Positions 9,816-19,138 of a stretch of 64,000 bases of DNA are shown here, piece by piece. The position numbers were made by a program, and so were the translations under genes. Origin of the DNA: Acidobacteriota bacterium (GTDB lineage Bacteria > Acidobacteriota > Blastocatellia > Pyrinomonadales > Pyrinomonadaceae). Within the stretch, counting starts at the first letter, position 1; each line of letters starts with the position of its first letter. The notes under the pieces are model-generated. The model did no database searches. It saw only the letters and a program-made list of their open reading frames with translations, and was not told where the DNA came from. The DNA lies in assembly GCA_016715115.1 (NCBI GenBank), contig JADKBM010000013.1, forward strand, positions 310,001 through 374,000, written 5' to 3'.

Positions 9816-10304
9816 ATGAGAAAGCACTTTGGAAATATGTTGTTGGGTTTGTTTGCGGTGGTTATGGTCTTGACGTTTGCCGATGTCAGCAACGCCCAGC
9901 GCCGGCGTGAGTCGCGCGGAAGACTCAAGTCGAAAGCGGAGGTGAAGGCGATCATCAACCGCGTCGAGGACCGCGTTGACAACTTCGTAAAGAACTACGA
10001 CAAATCGCTCGACCGGAGCAAGCTTGACGGTTCGAGCCGCGAAGATTGGCTGATGAAGCGAGCGCGCGATCTCGAAGCTGCGACCGATGAACTCGCGCGT
10101 GAATTCGATCGCCGAGACGCTTGGATCGAGAACAAGGAAGAAGTTCGCCGCTGCCTGAATATCGCCAGCGACATTGACAAGAATATGAAGAATTACCGTT
10201 TCGGCGCGACAACCGAGGCGAACTGGAGCCGCGTTCGATATGAATTGAACACGTTGGCCGATGTTTACAATCTGGCGAAGGTCGGATCAAGCGTTTACAA
10301 ATAG
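9816..10304 (+). CDS. Small secreted helical protein of unknown function
   Basis: 162 residues with a good GGAGAG ribosome binding site. A signal peptide (about 1-28, ending SNA) precedes a highly charged, probably all-helical mature domain rich in Arg, Asp, Glu and Lys (for example VEDRVDNFVKNYDKSLDRSK). No catalytic motif is visible and I do not recognise the family. It is followed by a strong intrinsic terminator, so it is probably a single-gene unit. Expected location is the periplasm or outside the cell. Confidence 0.8.
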   Translation: MRKHFGNMLLGLFAVVMVLTFADVSNAQRRRESRGRLKSKAEVKAIINRVEDRVDNFVKNYDKSLDRSKLDGSSREDWLMKRARDLEAATDELAREFDRRDAWIENKEEVRRCLNIASDIDKNMKNYRFGATTEANWSRVRYELNTLADVYNLAKVGSSVYK

Positions 10305-10327
10305 ATCGCAACGGGACCGATCGAACC

Positions 10328-10366
10328 AACCGGGGCGGGCTTTCAGGAGTCCGCCTCGGTTTTTTT
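10328..10366 (+). terminator. Rho-independent terminator
   Basis: A 13-bp stem (10328-10340 with 10349-10361, two G.U pairs) with an 8-nt loop is followed by a T-run through 10366. It sits 24 bp after the secreted-protein stop and just before the kinase gene. Confidence 0.93.
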
Positions 10367-10408
10367 CGAAAATGTAGTAAAATGTCCGCAGTTTTCGGGT
10401 ATGCAACG

Positions 10409-11986
10409 ATGATCGAAGCGGGAAAGGTTTTACAAAATCGGTACAAGGTCGTTCGACAGGTCGGACAGGGCGGAATGGGCGCGGTTTACATCGCGACCGA
10501 CGAACGCTTCGGAAGCACCGTGGCGATCAAGGAGACGCTTTTCACCGACGACAAGTTCCGAAAGGCGTTCGAACGCGAGGCGAAACTCCTCAACAGTCTC
10601 CGGCATCCGGCGTTGCCGCGCGTCAGCGATCATTTCATCGAGGGCAACGGCCAGTTCATCGTGATGGAATACATCGCCGGCGAGGACCTTTCCGAACAGA
10701 TCGAGAACGACGGCCGCGCTTTTCCGGTCGGAGATGTTTTGAACTGGGCCGATCAACTGCTCGATGCGCTCGACTATCTTCATTCTCAAGTGATGCCGGT
10801 CGTGCATCGCGACATCAAACCGCAGAATCTGAAACTTACGCCTGAGGGACAGGTCGTTCTTCTCGACTTCGGTTTGGCGAAGGGAAATACGACCAACCCG
10901 GAATCGGCGACGGCGGCGAAGAGCGTTTTCGGATATTCGAGGAATTACGCGTCGCTCGAGCAGATCCAGGGAACCGGGACCGATCCGCGCAGCGATCTCT
11001 ACAGTCTCGCGGCGACGCTCTATCACTTGCTCGCCGGAAGTCCGCCGGTCGACGCGTTGACGCGGGCGATGAACGTTCTCAGCGACAAGCCGGATCCGTC
11101 GATGGCGATCGCCGGGGTTCGACCGGAAGTTCCGGTTGGCGTTTCGGAGGTTCTTGAGCGGGCGATGTCGCTCAACGCGAACGAGCGTCCGGCGACGGCC
11201 CGGGAGATGAAGTCGATGCTCGAGGCAGCGGCCCGAGGAGAGAGCTTTGCGGCAGCGCCGACGATTGTTGAAGGCGCACCGCAAACGAATCTTTTTACTC
11301 AGAACACGCAATTGCAGTCCGACGTCGAGACCGGTCGCAAACAATCGGAGATCCACACGGTAGCGCTCTCCGGCGGCGAATCCAAAGTCACGAAAATGCG
11401 TTCCGATGTTCGGTCGGACGACCTTGCGGCCGGGAAGCCGAAGCGGCACGGTTTGGCAATCGGCGCCGCCCTCGGCGGGCTGGTTTTGCTTGGCGGCGCG
11501 GCGGGCGCGGCTTATGTCTTCGGCCCGTCGACGGGTAACGTGAACACGGCTTCGAATGCGAACGTCGAGAGAAAGACCGCAGCGGCGAACGATTCGAACG
11601 AGAATACGAACGTCGCATTGACGAACGCGAATGTCGCGAATCAGACGACGGCGGAATCCAACAGTCTTCCGGCGAATCAAGCGAAGGCCGAAACGGTCAA
11701 AGATGGCCCGAAGCCGGTAGTTTCGAAAACGCAGGATGCAACGAAGTCCGATGCCAGGGTCGATGCGCAAACGGTCCCGACGCCGCCGAATGCGCGTCCC
11801 GATCCGGCAGTGACGGATCGTCCGCCGCCGCCCGGCGAGGTCGGTCCGGCGCGCGACCCTCGAACGAATCAGACGATCCCGCCGGATGTTTGGAGAAAGA
11901 TGACCCCGGCACAGCGCAAGAAACTGCGGCGTGCGCTGGAATTGCAGCGGGAACAGCAGAATCGTCCCGATCCGCCGCAGGATTAG
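10409..11986 (+). CDS. Transmembrane Ser/Thr protein kinase (PknB/Hanks type)
   Basis: 525 residues from ATG 10409 (MIEAGKVLQNRY, the usual start for this subfamily); ATG 10382 would add nine residues and neither has a clear ribosome binding site. The kinase domain (about 12-275) is complete: glycine loop GQGGMG (19-24), catalytic Lys41 in VAIKE, HRDIKPQN with Asp135, and DFG with Asp153. A juxtamembrane segment is followed by one transmembrane helix (around 347-370, AIGAALGGLVLLGGAAG), then an Asn/Thr-rich, Pro-rich outer part without PASTA repeats. A membrane sensor kinase with a low-complexity extracytoplasmic tail is the best reading. Its stop overlaps the stop of the convergent acyltransferase gene. 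Confidence 0.95.
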   Translation: MIEAGKVLQNRYKVVRQVGQGGMGAVYIATDERFGSTVAIKETLFTDDKFRKAFEREAKLLNSLRHPALPRVSDHFIEGNGQFIVMEYIAGEDLSEQIENDGRAFPVGDVLNWADQLLDALDYLHSQVMPVVHRDIKPQNLKLTPEGQVVLLDFGLAKGNTTNPESATAAKSVFGYSRNYASLEQIQGTGTDPRSDLYSLAATLYHLLAGSPPVDALTRAMNVLSDKPDPSMAIAGVRPEVPVGVSEVLERAMSLNANERPATAREMKSMLEAAARGESFAAAPTIVEGAPQTNLFTQNTQLQSDVETGRKQSEIHTVALSGGESKVTKMRSDVRSDDLAAGKPKRHGLAIGAALGGLVLLGGAAGAAYVFGPSTGNVNTASNANVERKTAAANDSNENTNVALTNANVANQTTAESNSLPANQAKAETVKDGPKPVVSKTQDATKSDARVDAQTVPTPPNARPDPAVTDRPPPPGEVGPARDPRTNQTIPPDVWRKMTPAQRKKLRRALELQREQQNRPDPPQD

Positions 11987-12642
11987 CTTTTCAATTCCGA
12001 ACCGATGAGCGCGGCGATCCGTGCGGTCTGTGATTCAAGAAATTCCCGCGTGATTTTGCCGTCCGCGGGTTTTTCGATCAGGAGCAGCGGGTGATAGACG
12101 ATCTCGACCTTGCGAAACCGCGGATATCCGAAACCTTGCGGCCAGACGCGATTCGCGCCGCGTACGGTCACCGGCAAAATCGGAACGTTTGCGGTGACCG
12201 CGATCCGCGCCGCGCCGGTTTTGAATTCCAGGAGTTGTCCGTCGGCAAATTCGCGCACGCCCTCGGGGAAGATCAAGAGCGTCGCGCCGTCGCGGAGCGC
12301 GCCGAGCGACTCGCGCAAAACGTCTTTTGTCCTGCCCGACGCGGTGTTCACCGGAAACGACCCGAGAAACTTGATGATCTGGCCGATCACGGGCCAACCG
12401 AAGGCGCGATCCCACGCCATAAATCGGAACTTTCGTTTGAGCGGAGAGCAGATCCAGAACGGATCCATATAGGTTTGGTGGTTGGCGACGATCAAAAGCG
12501 CGCCCTGAGGCAGGTTTTTGATGTTCTCCGTTCCGCGGTATTTGATGCGCCAGGCGATTCTGCTGACGCCGCGGATAAATAGCCGTACGCCGTCCATAAC
12601 CAGCGGCGGCGTATACCAAATGGGGGCGCGTTTTGATTTCAC
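11983..12642 (-). CDS. 1-acyl-sn-glycerol-3-phosphate acyltransferase family protein (PlsC-like)
   Basis: 219 residues. The acyltransferase signature NHQTYMDP provides the HX4D catalytic pair (His55, Asp60), and FPEGVREF matches the substrate-binding block III of the LPLAT family. It should transfer an acyl chain to lysophosphatidic acid or a related acceptor at the inner membrane face. Length is normal for bacterial PlsC. The gene is convergent with the kinase (3-bp overlap of the stop codons) and follows the PilZ cluster on the same strand by only 5 bp, so it may be the last gene of that operon. Confidence 0.92.
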   Translation of the reverse strand: MKSKRAPIWYTPPLVMDGVRLFIRGVSRIAWRIKYRGTENIKNLPQGALLIVANHQTYMDPFWICSPLKRKFRFMAWDRAFGWPVIGQIIKFLGSFPVNTASGRTKDVLRESLGALRDGATLLIFPEGVREFADGQLLEFKTGAARIAVTANVPILPVTVRGANRVWPQGFGYPRFRKVEIVYHPLLLIEKPADGKITREFLESQTARIAALIGSELKS

Positions 12643-12647
12643 AGGGC

Positions 12648-13379
12648 TTAGGACCGGTCGATTCCTTCGAGCGGGAATGCACCGTCAGCAAACCTCAAAT
12701 GTGCCCGCGGCATTCCATCGGTTCCGGTGCGGACGTTTCTGACTTCGGCGACCAGAGTCACATTATATTCAACCGACTGGAATTTAACAAAATCGCCCAC
12801 CTTAAGCGGAAGGCTCGTGTAAACGGTCGCACCGGAAACACTTATGTTTTCGGTAACGGTCTGCTCGTGCGCGGTGACATTGCCGTCCGCATCGCAAACA
12901 TCAAGAGTGACACTGATCGGAAGAGCATAGCGCAGGTGTCTTCGTCGGTTCATTGTCGAACCGGTTTCCGTGACTTTCCAGAACTCGTCACCATCGTATC
13001 CCGAAGCTTCATAAAGGCAAAAGGGGTTTCGAAGGTAGCCCGGCGGCGGATCTTTCCCGGTGAAGGCGACGCCGATCTGGTGAGCCTCTTTGTAGTTCAT
13101 CAGTACGGAACGGCAGAAGCGAACGACCGACCAGACCGAGTATTCATCCGACTTTTCGTCGAAACGCCTCATTTGCGTCGGAAGCGGAAGCGAGACAAGT
13201 ATTATTTGGCCAACTTCGAGCGGTCGCCTGAAGTAAAAACTCATTCCGTACGGCGAGACATTGACCGATCCAGTGATCTCGCGTTGAATCGATGTTTCAG
13301 GCGTTCGCACCGAGATAACGGTCGGTAATGAGAGCGCTATTCGGGAACAACGGCGTCGGATTTCAGTGTTGCCGCTCAT
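12648..13379 (-). CDS. Tandem PilZ-domain protein (third of three paralogues)
   Basis: 243 residues from ATG 13379, which overlaps the end of the upstream paralogue by 17 bp and suggests translational coupling; the longer open frame upstream is a shadow of that paralogue. Two PilZ-like halves are seen. The N-terminal half has an Arg-rich RRRCSRIALSLP and NVSPYG; the C-terminal half has RRHLRYALP and NISVSG. Both fit the c-di-GMP-binding RxxxR and (D/N)xSxxG motifs. The family binds cyclic di-GMP; the output here is unknown. A conserved link (FTGKDPPPGY...LYEASG) joins the halves and is shared with the third-upstream copy. Confidence 0.85.
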   Translation of the reverse strand: MSGNTEIRRRCSRIALSLPTVISVRTPETSIQREITGSVNVSPYGMSFYFRRPLEVGQIILVSLPLPTQMRRFDEKSDEYSVWSVVRFCRSVLMNYKEAHQIGVAFTGKDPPPGYLRNPFCLYEASGYDGDEFWKVTETGSTMNRRRHLRYALPISVTLDVCDADGNVTAHEQTVTENISVSGATVYTSLPLKVGDFVKFQSVEYNVTLVAEVRNVRTGTDGMPRAHLRFADGAFPLEGIDRS

Positions 13380-14190
13380 TAATGTCTTCTGCGGCCTCTT
13401 GCTTGCTCGGCGGGGCATTTGTTTCATCGTCGGCTTGCGCAACGTCTTCCGGCACATCGTGAGACGGCACCTCCTTGATCGGAAAATCTGCCGTGACGAA
13501 TTCGAGGTGGATTCGGTTAACGTTATCGTGATGGCTCCGACGGTTCCGAACCACCGCAAGTACAGAGAATTGAGGTTGTTGGAGAGTGAACCGAACGCAA
13601 TCGCCTATGTTCACATCGAGCGTCGAAAGAACCGCCGACCCGCGCTGACTTATGTTCTCGGTAACGGATTCTGTTTCCGCAGCAGGACTATCTTCATCGG
13701 AGACCGCCGATATTGTGACATCGGCCCTGAATGGGAATCGTGAGAACTTTCTCGTGATGAATGGCCGTGTCGTCTCTGTTATCTTCCAAAGCCCGTCTTC
13801 GGCAATCCCGACGATGCGGTACCATTTCTTCGGATCAAGCTGATAGTCGTCCTGCTCGATTCTTCCGACGAATGCCACGCCAACCTGAAAACTGCAGGAT
13901 TCAGACAAATACTGGCAGTGTTGGACAACGCCCCAAACTCGGTATAGTTCCCGCTCCTGGTCATATGCTCTCAGGTGCCTTGGAAGAGGCACGAGCAACG
14001 ACAACAACTGGCCCGGGTGGCAATCGTGTTTCAAAAAGAATCCGGCGCCGGTACGTGAGAAAGAAATTGCTTCGGTGTGCTCTTTCCAAACCGAGCCTTC
14101 CGCGTCTTTGCCTTTGACCAGTGTGCTTGACGTGGTATACATCCGGTCGGATTTCCGAAGATCCGGTAATTCGTTGAGGTTCACTTTCAT
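13363..14190 (-). CDS. Tandem PilZ-domain protein (second of three paralogues)
   Basis: 275 residues from ATG 14190 (MKVNLNELPDLRKSDRM); the open frame extends further upstream but that part overlaps the preceding paralogue antisense to nothing recognisable. The C-terminal half has RKFSRFPF and NISQRG, an intact PilZ pair. The N-terminal half has RKSDR but SFSRTG in place of the D/N-x-S-x-x-G motif, so its ligand binding may be lost. A Glu/Asp-rich tail (DVPEDVAQADDE...) is unique to this copy. Middle gene of the three-gene PilZ cluster, 88 bp after the first. Confidence 0.83.
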   Translation of the reverse strand: MKVNLNELPDLRKSDRMYTTSSTLVKGKDAEGSVWKEHTEAISFSRTGAGFFLKHDCHPGQLLSLLVPLPRHLRAYDQERELYRVWGVVQHCQYLSESCSFQVGVAFVGRIEQDDYQLDPKKWYRIVGIAEDGLWKITETTRPFITRKFSRFPFRADVTISAVSDEDSPAAETESVTENISQRGSAVLSTLDVNIGDCVRFTLQQPQFSVLAVVRNRRSHHDNVNRIHLEFVTADFPIKEVPSHDVPEDVAQADDETNAPPSKQEAAEDINERQH

Positions 14191-14278
14191 ACTCCTTTTT
14201 CCTGAATGCAGACAACTGGGAATGGGGTAACCAGCGCGAATTTGAGACGCACTTGATCCGGATTTCGGGAATTGAACT

Positions 14279-15040
14279 TCATTCGATTCCTTCGAGCGGG
14301 AAGAAGTGGTCGATGAACTCGATGTGAAGGCGTGGAATCCCGTCCGGACCCAGACGTTTTCCGCGGACGACCGAAATGATCGTCGTCTTGTACTGTTCAC
14401 TCGTAACTCGCAGGAACGAGCCGACGTGAGTCTCCAGCGACGTAAACACCGCCGCGCCGCCGAGCGAAATATTTTCCGTCACCGTCATCTCGGCCGCCGT
14501 GACGTTGCCCTCGTCGTCAAGGGTTTCGAGGAGAAAGCTGACCGGGATCGGATATCGCGAATGCCGTCGGAGCTCACGCGGAAGTTCGTTTTCGTCGGGC
14601 CGGTCCGGCGCTTCGGTGATCTGCCAGAAGCTGTCCTCCGGTCGTTCGACGATCTCGTAGAGTCTTGAAGGATCGTCGAAATACCCGTTCGGCGGATCCT
14701 TTCCGATGAACGCGAGGCCGATCGCGTATTGTTCGGGGGTCAGGTTGCTGCTGATTGAGATACAGCGCCGAACGAGTCCCCAGATTCGATACTGCGGTTC
14801 CATATGGTCGAAACAGCGAAGTTGCCGCGGCATCGGTAGGGTCAAGACGACCAGTCGACCGCGCTTGACAGGTCGGTTCAGATGAAAACCGGCCCCGAAC
14901 GCCGAAACGTCCTTAAGACGTGTGATCTCGTTCCACGAAACCGTGCGGTCGATCTTTCCTTCGACGCGGACGGGCAAAGCGAGCGCCAGGCGTTGAATCC
15001 GCCGTGCTTCTTTTTCGCTTACTTGAGTGTTCGTATACAT
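14279..15040 (-). CDS. Tandem PilZ-domain protein (first of three paralogues)
   Basis: 253 residues. The N-terminal PilZ half has RRIQRLALALP and DVSAFG; the C-terminal half has RRHSRYPIP and NISLGG. All four motifs fit c-di-GMP binding. The linker FIGKDPPNGYFDDPSRLYE and the ending FFPLEGIE are close to those of the third copy, so copies one and three are the most similar. It is divergent from gyrA; its promoter should lie in 15041-15140. Confidence 0.87.
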   Translation of the reverse strand: MYTNTQVSEKEARRIQRLALALPVRVEGKIDRTVSWNEITRLKDVSAFGAGFHLNRPVKRGRLVVLTLPMPRQLRCFDHMEPQYRIWGLVRRCISISSNLTPEQYAIGLAFIGKDPPNGYFDDPSRLYEIVERPEDSFWQITEAPDRPDENELPRELRRHSRYPIPVSFLLETLDDEGNVTAAEMTVTENISLGGAAVFTSLETHVGSFLRVTSEQYKTTIISVVRGKRLGPDGIPRLHIEFIDHFFPLEGIE

Positions 15041-15141
15041 TGAAAAAGCCTCGGTAAACAGGACTGTCTTTCGTCGCAGAGTGGATTGTTGAGGAGGCCG
15101 AAAAGTCCGGATTCCGGCGTTTTAAGCCGACTTTCGATAGT

Positions 15142-15170
15142 TTGCTAAACAGGCTCCAAGCCTGTAAAAT
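15142..15170 (+). promoter_or_regulatory. Candidate sigma-70 promoter of gyrA with dyad in the spacer
   Basis: TTGCTA (15142-15147), 17 bp, TAAAAT (15165-15170). The spacer contains a perfect dyad, ACAGGCT-CCA-AGCCTGT (15149-15165), placed as an operator would be. It lies about 100 bp upstream of the gyrA start. Whether a repressor or supercoiling acts here is unknown. Confidence 0.55.
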
Positions 15171-15272
15171 AAGGATACAATTAAATTGGATTTAATTCCA
15201 GAACTTTTTATGTTCACGCCTTTTGTTGAAACCCATCTAACAAAAGAACTTACAGGATTCATCAAAAAATAA

Positions 15273-18200
15273 ATGGATAATCTTATCGAACGCAATCAGA
15301 TTAATATTGAGGACGAAATGCGGCGGTCGTACCTCGATTATGCAATGAGCGTGATCATCGGCCGCGCGCTTCCGGACGTCCGCGACGGGCTCAAGCCGGT
15401 TCACCGGCGCGTCCTCTGGGCGATGCACGAACTCGGCAATACCTACAACAAACCGTACAAGAAATCCGCGCGCGTCGTCGGCGACGTTATCGGTAAGTAC
15501 CACCCGCACGGGGACACTGCGGTCTATGACACGGTCGTCCGGCTGGCGCAGGATTTCTCGCTCCGCTACCCGATGGTCGACGGACAGGGAAACTTCGGCA
15601 GTATCGACGGCGACAACGCGGCGGCCATGCGGTATTGTGTTGTAGGCAAAACACTTACGGTTACAAATCGCGGGTTGGTAAAGATCGGGGAACTTTCGGA
15701 CCGGGAAGAGATCACGGTCAACGTCCTGTCGCATCATCAAAATATCAATTCGGCGAGCAAGTGGTTCGATTGCGGCGAGCACCCGGTGAAGACGGTTCGC
15801 ACCAAGCTCGGTTTCGAGATCACTGGAACCGAAAATCACCCGTTGCTCGTTTGGGAAACGGCACGCGATAACCGCCCCCGTTTTGTTTGGAAGATGATCG
15901 GCGATTTGAAAAACGGGGATTTCCTTGTCATCGATCGCAGCGAAAAGCTCTGGCCCGAAAGTGAATTGGATCTGGCGAGTTTTGTGCCCGAATTCGAGAA
16001 TCCGCGAACAGTCCGGCATCAGCTGCCGAAGACACTCGGCGAAGATCTCGCGTTTCTGCTGGGAGCTTTGGTCGCCGAGGGAACCCTTCAAAAGGATCGC
16101 ATCGAATTCGGGAACGGCGAAGGAGAATTTGCCGACGAATTCGTAAGCGCGTTCGAGCGATGCTTTCCGACCTGCAAGCTTCATCGGTGGCTGAGGGAGC
16201 CGAATTCGTACGGTAAGAAGAAGTGGTGGCAGATGCAGGTCGTCAGTCAGCAGGTCGTCGGACTTCTTTCAAATCTTGGCCTTGACGGCAAATCGCGGGA
16301 AAAGCAAATACCCGCGGCGATCCTCGCGTCTCCGCAAAAAGTCGTCGCGGCTTTCCTCCGCGGCATGTACGAAGGAGATGGCGCGGTCGAAAGATCAGCG
16401 AAAAGTCTGATGCGCGTGACGTTGACATCTGTCAGCCGGGAACTGCTTCATCAGACGCAGGTTCTGCTTCTGCGATTTGGGATCGGGGCGAATTTATACA
16501 GTGATGCCAAGCACGGTCGCAGCACTTTCCGGTTGTGTATCAATGGAAAGGAGAACCTCGAACGCTTTCGGGAGAAGATAGGATTTTTCTCGAATCGAAA
16601 ATCGGAAGCGCTTGACCGGGTTCTGTCGGAGATGACCGGCAGAGTGCTGTCAAGAACAGATTACGTGCCGTTTGTTGCATCGTTCGTCCGGTCGCGCGAA
16701 TTGCGGGGAGGCCGGACGTGGCTTGAAAGAAACAACTTCGATCGGATGCCGCGACTGCTCGGTTCCCTGGAAAAACTCCAAACGGTAGTGCAGGAAAGCG
16801 AGTTCAAGTTCCTGAATGGGCTGGCGATTTCGAATTACCTTTTCTCGCCGATCGAGTCGATAACATCCGCCGGCGAACAAAAGGTCTATTCGATCCGTGT
16901 CGACAGCAAATGTCATTCGTTCGTCGCAAACGGCTTCGTCAATCACAATACCGAAGTCCGTATGGCGAAGCTCACGAACGAGGTTCTTGCCGATATTGAA
17001 AAGGAAACCGTCGATTTCCAGCCGAACTACGACGAGTCGCTGAGCGAGCCGAAAGTTATGCCGACGCGCGTGCCGAACCTGCTGATCAATGGTTCGGAAG
17101 GAATCGCGGTCGGGATGGCGACGAAGATTCCGCCACATAATCTGACGGAGATAATTGACGCTGTGAGCGCGCTTCTCAAGGATCCGGAAACATCCATTGA
17201 AGAACTCATCAAGATCGTACCGGGGCCTGATTTCCCGACCGGCGGTTTTATCTACGGCCGCGAAGAGATCCACCGCGCCTACCGCGAAGGCCGCGGGATC
17301 ATTCAGATGCGGGCCCGTGCGGCGATCGACCGCGTCGGTCGCGGCGACCGTGAAAAGGACGCCATCGTCGTCACTGAAATTCCGTATCAGGTCAACAAAG
17401 CAAGGCTTATCGAGAAGATCGCCGAACTCGTGCACGAGAAGAAACTCGACGGCATTTCCGAACTCCGCGACGAATCGAATCGCGAGGGAATGCGGATTGT
17501 CATCGAACTCAAGCGCGATGCGGTTCCGCAGGTCGTTCTCAACAAGCTTTACAAACTGACGCCGCTGCAGTCATCCTTCGGCATCATCAACCTGGCGATC
17601 GTCGACGGCGAGCCGCGGGTGATGAATCTCAAGGAGATACTTGAGCATTTCATCGAATTCCGGCGCGAGGTCATCCGGCGACGCACGAAGTACGAACTGA
17701 AAAAGGCGCTGGCAAGAGCGCATATTTTGGAAGGCCTGAACAAGGCCATCGACGCGCTCGACTATATCATTCCGCTGATCCGCAATTCGCGTTCTGTCGA
17801 TGAGGCCAAAGGCTGGTTGACGAACAATCTCGCGACGCTTCACGAGGTCAAGAACTGGCGCGGAATTCCGACCGACAAAACGCTTGCGGGATTCCTCAAG
17901 GATCTCGAACGCGTCGTCGGCGCGCTCGGGTTTTCGGACATTCAGGCGCAGGCGATCCTCGACCTTCAGCTTCGCAGACTGTCCGCTCTCGAGCGTCAGA
18001 AGATCATCGACGAACTCGAAGCGATCCTCAAGCATATTGCCGAACTCGAGGCGATCCTCGCCAGCGAGCAGCTTTTGCGGCAGGTCATCGCGGACGAACT
18101 CGCCGAGATCAGAAAGAACTTCGGCGATGCGCGGCGGACCGAGATCGTCGATGCCGGAGTCGAATTCCGCATCGAGGACCTGATTCCCGACGAAGAAGTC

Positions 18201-19133
18201 GCGATCACCGTGACGAACGCCGGTTACATCAAACGGACGCCGGTCTCGATCTATTCAAAACAGGGCCGCGGCGGGAAGGGCCGGCTCGGCGCGAAGGCAA
18301 AGAACGACGATTTTGTCGAGCATTTGTTTATCGCCTCGACGCACGCTTATCTGATGATCTTCACCGACGACGGACAGGTCTTCAAGATGAAGGTCCACGA
18401 GATCCCGGAAGCCGATCCGTCGGCGCGGGGCAAGGCCGTCGTCAATCTCGTTCAGCTTTCATCGGAGCGCAAACTCGTGACGGTGATGCCGGTGCGCGAT
18501 TTCAGCGAAGAGATCTACCTGATGATGGTCACAAAGGAAGGCGTGATCAAGAAGTCAGCGCTTTCGGAGTATCAGAACATACGCGTCAACGGGATCAATG
18601 CGATCAACATCGACGAGGGCGACGAACTGCTCGACGTCATACGCACCGACGGCAAGCAGCAGATCCTGATCGCAACGCACGACGGAATGGCGGTTCGGTT
18701 CAATGAAACCGACGTTCGTCCGATGGGCCGCGTCGCGCGCGGGGTGCGCGGCGTCAATCTGAGAAAGGGCGACTTCTGCGTCGCCGTCTGCGCGATCGCG
18801 CCCGAAGGGCTTGAACGTATCCTTTCGGTCAGCGAACAGGGTTACGGCAAGCAGACCCAGGCGGCGAACTATCGTCTGACGAAACGCGGCGGCAAGGGCG
18901 TCATCAATATGAAGACGACGGCCAAGACTGGCAAGGTCGTTGCGGCGTTTCCGGTCAAGGACGATTCGGAGATAATGATCATCACTCAGCAGGCGAAACT
19001 GATTCGTCTCGGCGTTGACAAGATCCGCGAGACAGGCCGCAGCGCGCAGGGTGTGATGCTTATTCGAACGGGCGAGGAAGATCTCGTCACCAGCGCCTCG
19101 CTCCTTCAGATTGAAGACGACGGCGACGAGTAG
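15273..19133 (+). CDS. gyrA: DNA gyrase subunit A, with intein
   Basis: 1286 residues, of which 438 are an intein (122-559), leaving a normal 848-residue GyrA. The breakage-reunion domain is canonical (VRDGLKPVHRRVLW, GKYHPHGD, DGQGNFGS, AAAMRY). The catalytic tyrosine is Tyr121, immediately before the intein; the C-extein resumes TEVRMAKLT. The C-terminal beta-pinwheel carries the GyrA box QGRGGKG, which separates gyrase from topoisomerase IV. With GyrB it introduces negative supercoils. Activity requires protein splicing, because the intein separates the active tyrosine from the rest of the domain. No strong ribosome binding site precedes the ATG. Confidence 0.97.
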   Translation: MDNLIERNQINIEDEMRRSYLDYAMSVIIGRALPDVRDGLKPVHRRVLWAMHELGNTYNKPYKKSARVVGDVIGKYHPHGDTAVYDTVVRLAQDFSLRYPMVDGQGNFGSIDGDNAAAMRYCVVGKTLTVTNRGLVKIGELSDREEITVNVLSHHQNINSASKWFDCGEHPVKTVRTKLGFEITGTENHPLLVWETARDNRPRFVWKMIGDLKNGDFLVIDRSEKLWPESELDLASFVPEFENPRTVRHQLPKTLGEDLAFLLGALVAEGTLQKDRIEFGNGEGEFADEFVSAFERCFPTCKLHRWLREPNSYGKKKWWQMQVVSQQVVGLLSNLGLDGKSREKQIPAAILASPQKVVAAFLRGMYEGDGAVERSAKSLMRVTLTSVSRELLHQTQVLLLRFGIGANLYSDAKHGRSTFRLCINGKENLERFREKIGFFSNRKSEALDRVLSEMTGRVLSRTDYVPFVASFVRSRELRGGRTWLERNNFDRMPRLLGSLEKLQTVVQESEFKFLNGLAISNYLFSPIESITSAGEQKVYSIRVDSKCHSFVANGFVNHNTEVRMAKLTNEVLADIEKETVDFQPNYDESLSEPKVMPTRVPNLLINGSEGIAVGMATKIPPHNLTEIIDAVSALLKDPETSIEELIKIVPGPDFPTGGFIYGREEIHRAYREGRGIIQMRARAAIDRVGRGDREKDAIVVTEIPYQVNKARLIEKIAELVHEKKLDGISELRDESNREGMRIVIELKRDAVPQVVLNKLYKLTPLQSSFGIINLAIVDGEPRVMNLKEILEHFIEFRREVIRRRTKYELKKALARAHILEGLNKAIDALDYIIPLIRNSRSVDEAKGWLTNNLATLHEVKNWRGIPTDKTLAGFLKDLERVVGALGFSDIQAQAILDLQLRRLSALERQKIIDELEAILKHIAELEAILASEQLLRQVIADELAEIRKNFGDARRTEIVDAGVEFRIEDLIPDEEVAITVTNAGYIKRTPVSIYSKQGRGGKGRLGAKAKNDDFVEHLFIASTHAYLMIFTDDGQVFKMKVHEIPEADPSARGKAVVNLVQLSSERKLVTVMPVRDFSEEIYLMMVTKEGVIKKSALSEYQNIRVNGINAINIDEGDELLDVIRTDGKQQILIATHDGMAVRFNETDVRPMGRVARGVRGVNLRKGDFCVAVCAIAPEGLERILSVSEQGYGKQTQAANYRLTKRGGKGVINMKTTAKTGKVVAAFPVKDDSEIMIITQQAKLIRLGVDKIRETGRSAQGVMLIRTGEEDLVTSASLLQIEDDGDE
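15636..16949 (+). other. Intein with LAGLIDADG homing endonuclease, in GyrA
   Basis: 438 residues in frame. Splicing motifs: Cys1 (CVVGKTLTV), block B TENH (GTENHPLLVW), block F/G VYSIRV...CHSFVANGFVNHN, with penultimate His, terminal Asn and a +1 Thr in the C-extein. Endonuclease motifs: block C LLGALVAEG (intein residues 141-149) and block E LRGMYEGDG (241-249), each with its acidic residue, so the DOD endonuclease looks intact. The insertion point, between the catalytic Tyr and the next Thr, is the same site as the mycobacterial GyrA inteins. Confidence 0.96.
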
Positions 19134-19138
19134 GCCGA

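Noticed and set aside
10430..11770. 446-codon minus-strand frame
   Set aside because: Antisense to the kinase; composition is that of a GC-rich shadow.
15237..16184. 315-codon minus-strand frame over gyrA
   Set aside because: Overlaps conserved gyrase and intein coding; no family features.
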